Of a stretch of 64,000 nucleotides of DNA, positions 61,076 to 64,000 are shown in pieces. Below the pieces are notes generated by a model that did not search any database, had not been told where the DNA came from, and worked only from the letters and a program-made list of their open reading frames with translations. The translations under genes were made by a program, and so were the position numbers. The stretch's first letter is position 1. Every line of letters starts with the position of its first letter. This DNA is from Shewanella loihica PV-4 (GTDB lineage: Bacteria; Pseudomonadota; Gammaproteobacteria; Enterobacterales; Shewanellaceae): the NCBI RefSeq assembly GCF_000016065.1, contig NC_009092.1, positions 1-64,000 of the forward strand, in the 5' to 3' direction.

Positions 61076-61795
61076 CTAGCACCAGAACTCTTTGATGGGA
61101 CGGCTGGGGTCGAAGTGATGGGCGATCTGCGCCTGCAGCAGCTCGGCGGTGGCGATGGCGTCGGTCAGGGCGTTGTGGGGCGGATAGCTGGGCAGGCCGT
61201 ATCTGGAGCGGCTCTGACCCAATCGCACCGAGCCCGGCTTGTCGCCCTTGAGGCGCTGTAGCAAGCCGCCATGCTGGCGCTTCTGTATCTCTGATTCCAG
61301 CGCCATAGTATCTATCAGGGGAAACTCTATCCCCTGATGGATGCGGCGGATCAGTGCCCGCTCCAGGAATAATCTTTCTATCGCTTGATAGTGCACCACC
61401 ATGATCTTGCCCGCCATCTGCTCCAGCACCTGTTCGAAAATGGCGGAGAGATCCGGCGCGTCCAGTATGTCGCTGTGGGTGATGCCGTGGATGATCACCG
61501 ACTCCTCGGCCAGCTGTTCTCTGGGTCTGACGGTCCAGTGCTGGGCACGGTTGAGAAAGATGCGCCGAAGTGTAAAGGGCACAGTGCCTATGCTGACGAT
61601 ATCATCCTTATCGACGTTCAGGCCCGTGGTCTCGAAGTCCATCGCCAGCAGCTCGACCTCTGCCAGTGGCGTGTCGGGATCCGGCAGGCCGCCCAGATAA
61701 TACTGGCGTAACCCCTGATGTTCCGTGGTCTTGAGCCGCTGCTCAAACTTACCCGGCCAGTCGATGCTCGGCGGTGACAATAGCTTCTTCAGCAT
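61076..61795 (-). CDS. DnaQ-like 3'-5' exonuclease (DEDDh)
   Basis: A 239-aa exonuclease-fold protein. Motif Exo I is MDFETTGLN with Asp53 and Glu55; VVHYQAIERLFLERAL fits Exo II; and HNALTDAIATAELL gives Exo III with the DEDDh histidine. It is not the polymerase III epsilon subunit, which has a different C-terminus. It lies 7 bases after the CNMP-CBS-DUF294 gene on the minus strand; this pairing is known from other proteobacteria and suggests joint function, which is undefined. Confidence 0.9.
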   Translation of the reverse strand: MLKKLLSPPSIDWPGKFEQRLKTTEHQGLRQYYLGGLPDPDTPLAEVELLAMDFETTGLNVDKDDIVSIGTVPFTLRRIFLNRAQHWTVRPREQLAEESVIIHGITHSDILDAPDLSAIFEQVLEQMAGKIMVVHYQAIERLFLERALIRRIHQGIEFPLIDTMALESEIQKRQHGGLLQRLKGDKPGSVRLGQSRSRYGLPSYPPHNALTDAIATAELLQAQIAHHFDPSRPIKEFWC

Positions 61796-61802
61796 CTTAG
61801 GC

Positions 61803-63692
61803 TCACTTAAACTGGTTGCTGGCGTTGTAGCGGAACTTGAGGAAGTTCTGGGCGTTACTCAAGATCTGAAACGCATCTTTGAGGTTGCGGCGCTCGAAAT
61901 CCGACAGGTGCTCTGGCTCTATGTTGTTGTCGGGATCGATTCCCTGCTCAACATCTAAGGCCTGATGGCGGATGCGCACCATGGAGATGAACTCCATGGC
62001 GTCCCGCAGATCCTCGCCGCGCCCCTTGGGCAGTATGTTGGCGTCTATGATGTCATCCAGGCGCTCGAAAGAGTTGCGTGCACGGGAGCCCACCGCCAGG
62101 GCGTGTACCCGAATGAGGTCCGCCAGCGGCGCCGTGCCCCGGCGCTTGAGGTTGATGGAGTTGTTGTGGCGGCCATCTTTTTCCATCACGAAATCTTTGA
62201 AGAAACCCAATGGCGGGGTGCGATTCAGGGCGTTGCGGGCGAGGCAGGCCAGGAAACGGTTGTTCTTGCGTGCCCTGCGTACGATGAAGCCGTTGAGCTG
62301 CTCGGCCCACTTGAGGCGGCCATAGACGCCGTCGAGATCGAAGAAGATGGAGGCATTCAGTAGCGCCTTAGGGTTTGGATCGTCTATCCAGTCGGCGAAA
62401 CAGGCCTCCCATTCTTTGCGAGTCATGCGCCACATGGGGTTGGTGGCCATGATATCCCCGGTGCAGTAACTGTAGCCGCAGCTATCCAGTCCATCGCAGA
62501 CGAAGTTGGCCAGCTGGCTGAAGTAGTCGTCGTGCTTCGCCTTGTCGAAGTCGTCGTCGAGTATGATGGCGTTGTCCTGATCGGTCACGATTAGCTGTTC
62601 GTCACGGCCCATGGAGCCCAGCGCCAGGAAGCAGTAGGGGATGGGCGGTGGCCCCAGTTTCTCTTCCGCCAGCTCGAGTATCCGCTGCTTGAAGCTGCGG
62701 CCGATCACCGACATGGCGCTGCCCACCATATGAGAGTTGGCATCTTCGTTCACCAGGCGCACGAAGCTGTCTTTGACCTGGGTGGCGAGGGCGGCCAGCT
62801 CCTCCAGACTCTGTTGCTGGAAGATGCTGCTCACCAGCAGCAGGGAGTTTTGCGATTCGTACCTGACGATATCCGTGGCTTCGATGATGCCAATCGGCTT
62901 GCGTCCCTTACACACCGGCAGATGATGCACGTTGTAGCGCAGCATGGTGAGCATGGCCTCATAGACATAGGCGTTATGATCTAGGGTGATCACCTCTGTA
63001 CTTACCACGCCGGCCAGCTCGGTGGCCGGGTCTATCCCCTCGGCCACGACTCGGGTGCAGAGATCCCTGTCTGTGATGATCCCAAGCAGCGGGCTGGTGT
63101 CGCCGTCCTCATCCTCCAGGACATCTGGGTCGATCACCAGGAGGGCAGAGACATTCTCCTGGGCCATCATAATGGCGGCCTGCTGTATGCTTTCGCCCTT
63201 GTGGATCACAGGGGCATCGCGGGTGAGCAGTGTCTTCACCTTGGAGGTGGTCAGGTCATTCTGTTCGCTGGTGTTCGATACCGTCTGGCGCAGCCGGGCG
63301 CTGTCCTCCACCTCGACGAAGTCGGCGAAGGTGTCGTACTGATCGTACAGCTGCTGGAAGATCGCCTCAGGGATGCAATAGACCAGGGTGTCCTCGATCG
63401 CCTTGACCGGGAAGCGTACCTTGTTGTTGGTCAGCAGGCCCATCTGGCCGAAGAGATCGCCGCTGTCCAGGCGGTTATAGAGTTCGCCCTTGCGGCGGTA
63501 GACCTCTACCACGCCGCTGCGCACCATGTAGAGGTCATGGATCTGATCGCCGAAGTGGATGATGGGGGTGTCTTGGCGGTAGTAGGCGATCTCCACATGG
63601 TGGCTCACCATGGCGACCACCTCGTCGGGCAGGGCGTTAAACGGGGGATATTGGCTTAAGAAGTTTTGGATCTCGTTTAACTCTGCTTCCAT
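61803..63692 (-). CDS. Cyclic-nucleotide-binding/CBS/DUF294 nucleotidyltransferase-like protein
   Basis: A 629-aa multi-domain protein. An N-terminal cyclic-nucleotide-binding domain (about 20-130; FGQMGLLTNN) is followed by two CBS domains (about 155-280; GIITDRDLCTRVVAEG, HHLPVCKGRKPIGII) and a GlnD-like DUF294 nucleotidyltransferase with GSMGRDEQ at 359-366 and Asp371/Asp373 in TDQDNAII, then the DUF294 C-terminal part. It may sense cAMP or c-di-GMP and AMP/ATP, and modify a target. The exonuclease follows it closely, so both are probably one operon. Confidence 0.92.
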   Translation of the reverse strand: MEAELNEIQNFLSQYPPFNALPDEVVAMVSHHVEIAYYRQDTPIIHFGDQIHDLYMVRSGVVEVYRRKGELYNRLDSGDLFGQMGLLTNNKVRFPVKAIEDTLVYCIPEAIFQQLYDQYDTFADFVEVEDSARLRQTVSNTSEQNDLTTSKVKTLLTRDAPVIHKGESIQQAAIMMAQENVSALLVIDPDVLEDEDGDTSPLLGIITDRDLCTRVVAEGIDPATELAGVVSTEVITLDHNAYVYEAMLTMLRYNVHHLPVCKGRKPIGIIEATDIVRYESQNSLLLVSSIFQQQSLEELAALATQVKDSFVRLVNEDANSHMVGSAMSVIGRSFKQRILELAEEKLGPPPIPYCFLALGSMGRDEQLIVTDQDNAIILDDDFDKAKHDDYFSQLANFVCDGLDSCGYSYCTGDIMATNPMWRMTRKEWEACFADWIDDPNPKALLNASIFFDLDGVYGRLKWAEQLNGFIVRRARKNNRFLACLARNALNRTPPLGFFKDFVMEKDGRHNNSINLKRRGTAPLADLIRVHALAVGSRARNSFERLDDIIDANILPKGRGEDLRDAMEFISMVRIRHQALDVEQGIDPDNNIEPEHLSDFERRNLKDAFQILSNAQNFLKFRYNASNQFK

Positions 63693-63787
63693 AGATCTGC
63701 CTGTGGCTGATGTTCTCCTGTCATGACTAACATACTACCCCATAGACCAGGCTATGTGTGGCGCCTGGTCTAAAAAGATCCCTCAGC

Positions 63788-64000
63788 TTAGTGGGCCGTC
63801 CACAACATCTGGCCGCACTGGCTGAGATCATAACCCCCCAGCTGAGCCGCCAGTTGGCGGGTCTGGGTGCTGCCGAGCATCTCGAACAGGGCCTGGAGCT
63901 GACGACGGAAGTAGATCCCCTGAGGCATCACGAAGTCGAAGGATTCGGTCACCAGAGGCACGAAGCTCAGGCCGCTCTCCAGCGCCACCGACTGACAGCC
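63788..64000 (-). CDS. C-terminal part of a PBP-like-domain protein (partial, runs off the window)
   Basis: The last 71 codons (no start in the window). The sequence GCQSVALESGLSFVPLVTES, then FDFVMPQGIYFRRQLQALFEMLGSTQTRQLAAQLGGYDLSQCG, matches the C-terminus of the PBP-like domain of molybdate-related regulators and MoeA-fusion proteins (typically LALDFVPL...YDLS.TG). It could be an HTH-type molybdate-binding regulator, fitting the moeAB genes nearby. The full domain arrangement is outside the window. Confidence 0.6.
   Translation of the reverse strand, partial: GCQSVALESGLSFVPLVTESFDFVMPQGIYFRRQLQALFEMLGSTQTRQLAAQLGGYDLSQCGQMLWTAH

Noticed and set aside
61044..61090. Two imperfect direct repeats TATAAACGCC.../TATACAAGCG... 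near the exonuclease end
   Set aside because: They share only scattered bases, vary in length, and are near chance expectation.

Overview
The window is a chromosomal stretch of a marine gammaproteobacterium, most probably Shewanella. This rests on protein sequence character (GyrB, FadB, HemG, FtnA), on the gene orders dnaA-dnaN-recF-gyrB and fadBA/pepQ-yigZ-trkH-hemG, and on the TorF-type porin, the many RND and BCCT systems and the fairly GC-balanced DNA. It starts 110 bases before dnaA, so it is probably the conventional start of the published replicon, next to the replication origin. Species-level assignment is inference.

Layout. 0.1-6.2 kb: dnaA, dnaN, recF and gyrB, preceded by two DnaA-box-like sites. 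6.3-9.4 kb: a small membrane-anchored protein of unknown function and the 5-oxoprolinase operon pxpBCA. 9.5-13.9 kb: glyQS, tag and a second small anchored protein with a similar Cys-x4-Cys motif. 14-19.8 kb: a very large secreted propeller-amidohydrolase, then MOSC, tusA, ybaK and GNAT genes. 19.9-28.7 kb: fadBA divergent from pepQ-yigZ-trkH-hemG, followed by a HlyU/SqrR-like ArsR repressor and a second hemG. 28.8-32.8 kb: thioesterase, GST, LysR regulator, a second Tag-family protein and a porin. 33.2-37.6 kb: an AcrAB-type RND pump. 37.8-45.8 kb: M14 peptidase, methyltransferase, a repeat lipoprotein, two PAP2 phosphatases, a GIY-YIG protein and oligopeptidase B. 45.9-51.3 kb: FMN riboswitch-ribB, a NIT-HAMP-PAS-GGDEF-EAL receptor and ferritin. 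51.3-56 kb: a MITE-like element and a second RND pump with an altered proton relay. 56.1-64 kb: moeA-moeB, folM, a BCCT transporter, a DEDDh exonuclease, a CNMP/CBS/DUF294 protein and the end of a PBP-like-domain protein.

The most notable structure that is not a gene is a set of five parS-like 16-mers between 3.7 and 19.8 kb. Three are intergenic. One forms the body of a 32-bp palindrome that also looks like an intrinsic terminator, and one abuts a terminator. They fit a ParB loading zone beside oriC and link the origin-proximal genes to chromosome segregation. Other points worth a second look are the HlyU-like sulfur or redox sensor with its palindromic operator between two hemG paralogs, a structured TA-flanked MITE with a decayed second copy, an 18-residue tandem-repeat lipoprotein, an RND permease lacking two relay residues, and a cluster of inverted repeats after ribB.

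Most of the window is ordinary core genome. I saw no rRNA, tRNA, CRISPR array, prophage or transposase gene, and no gene that is clearly broken.
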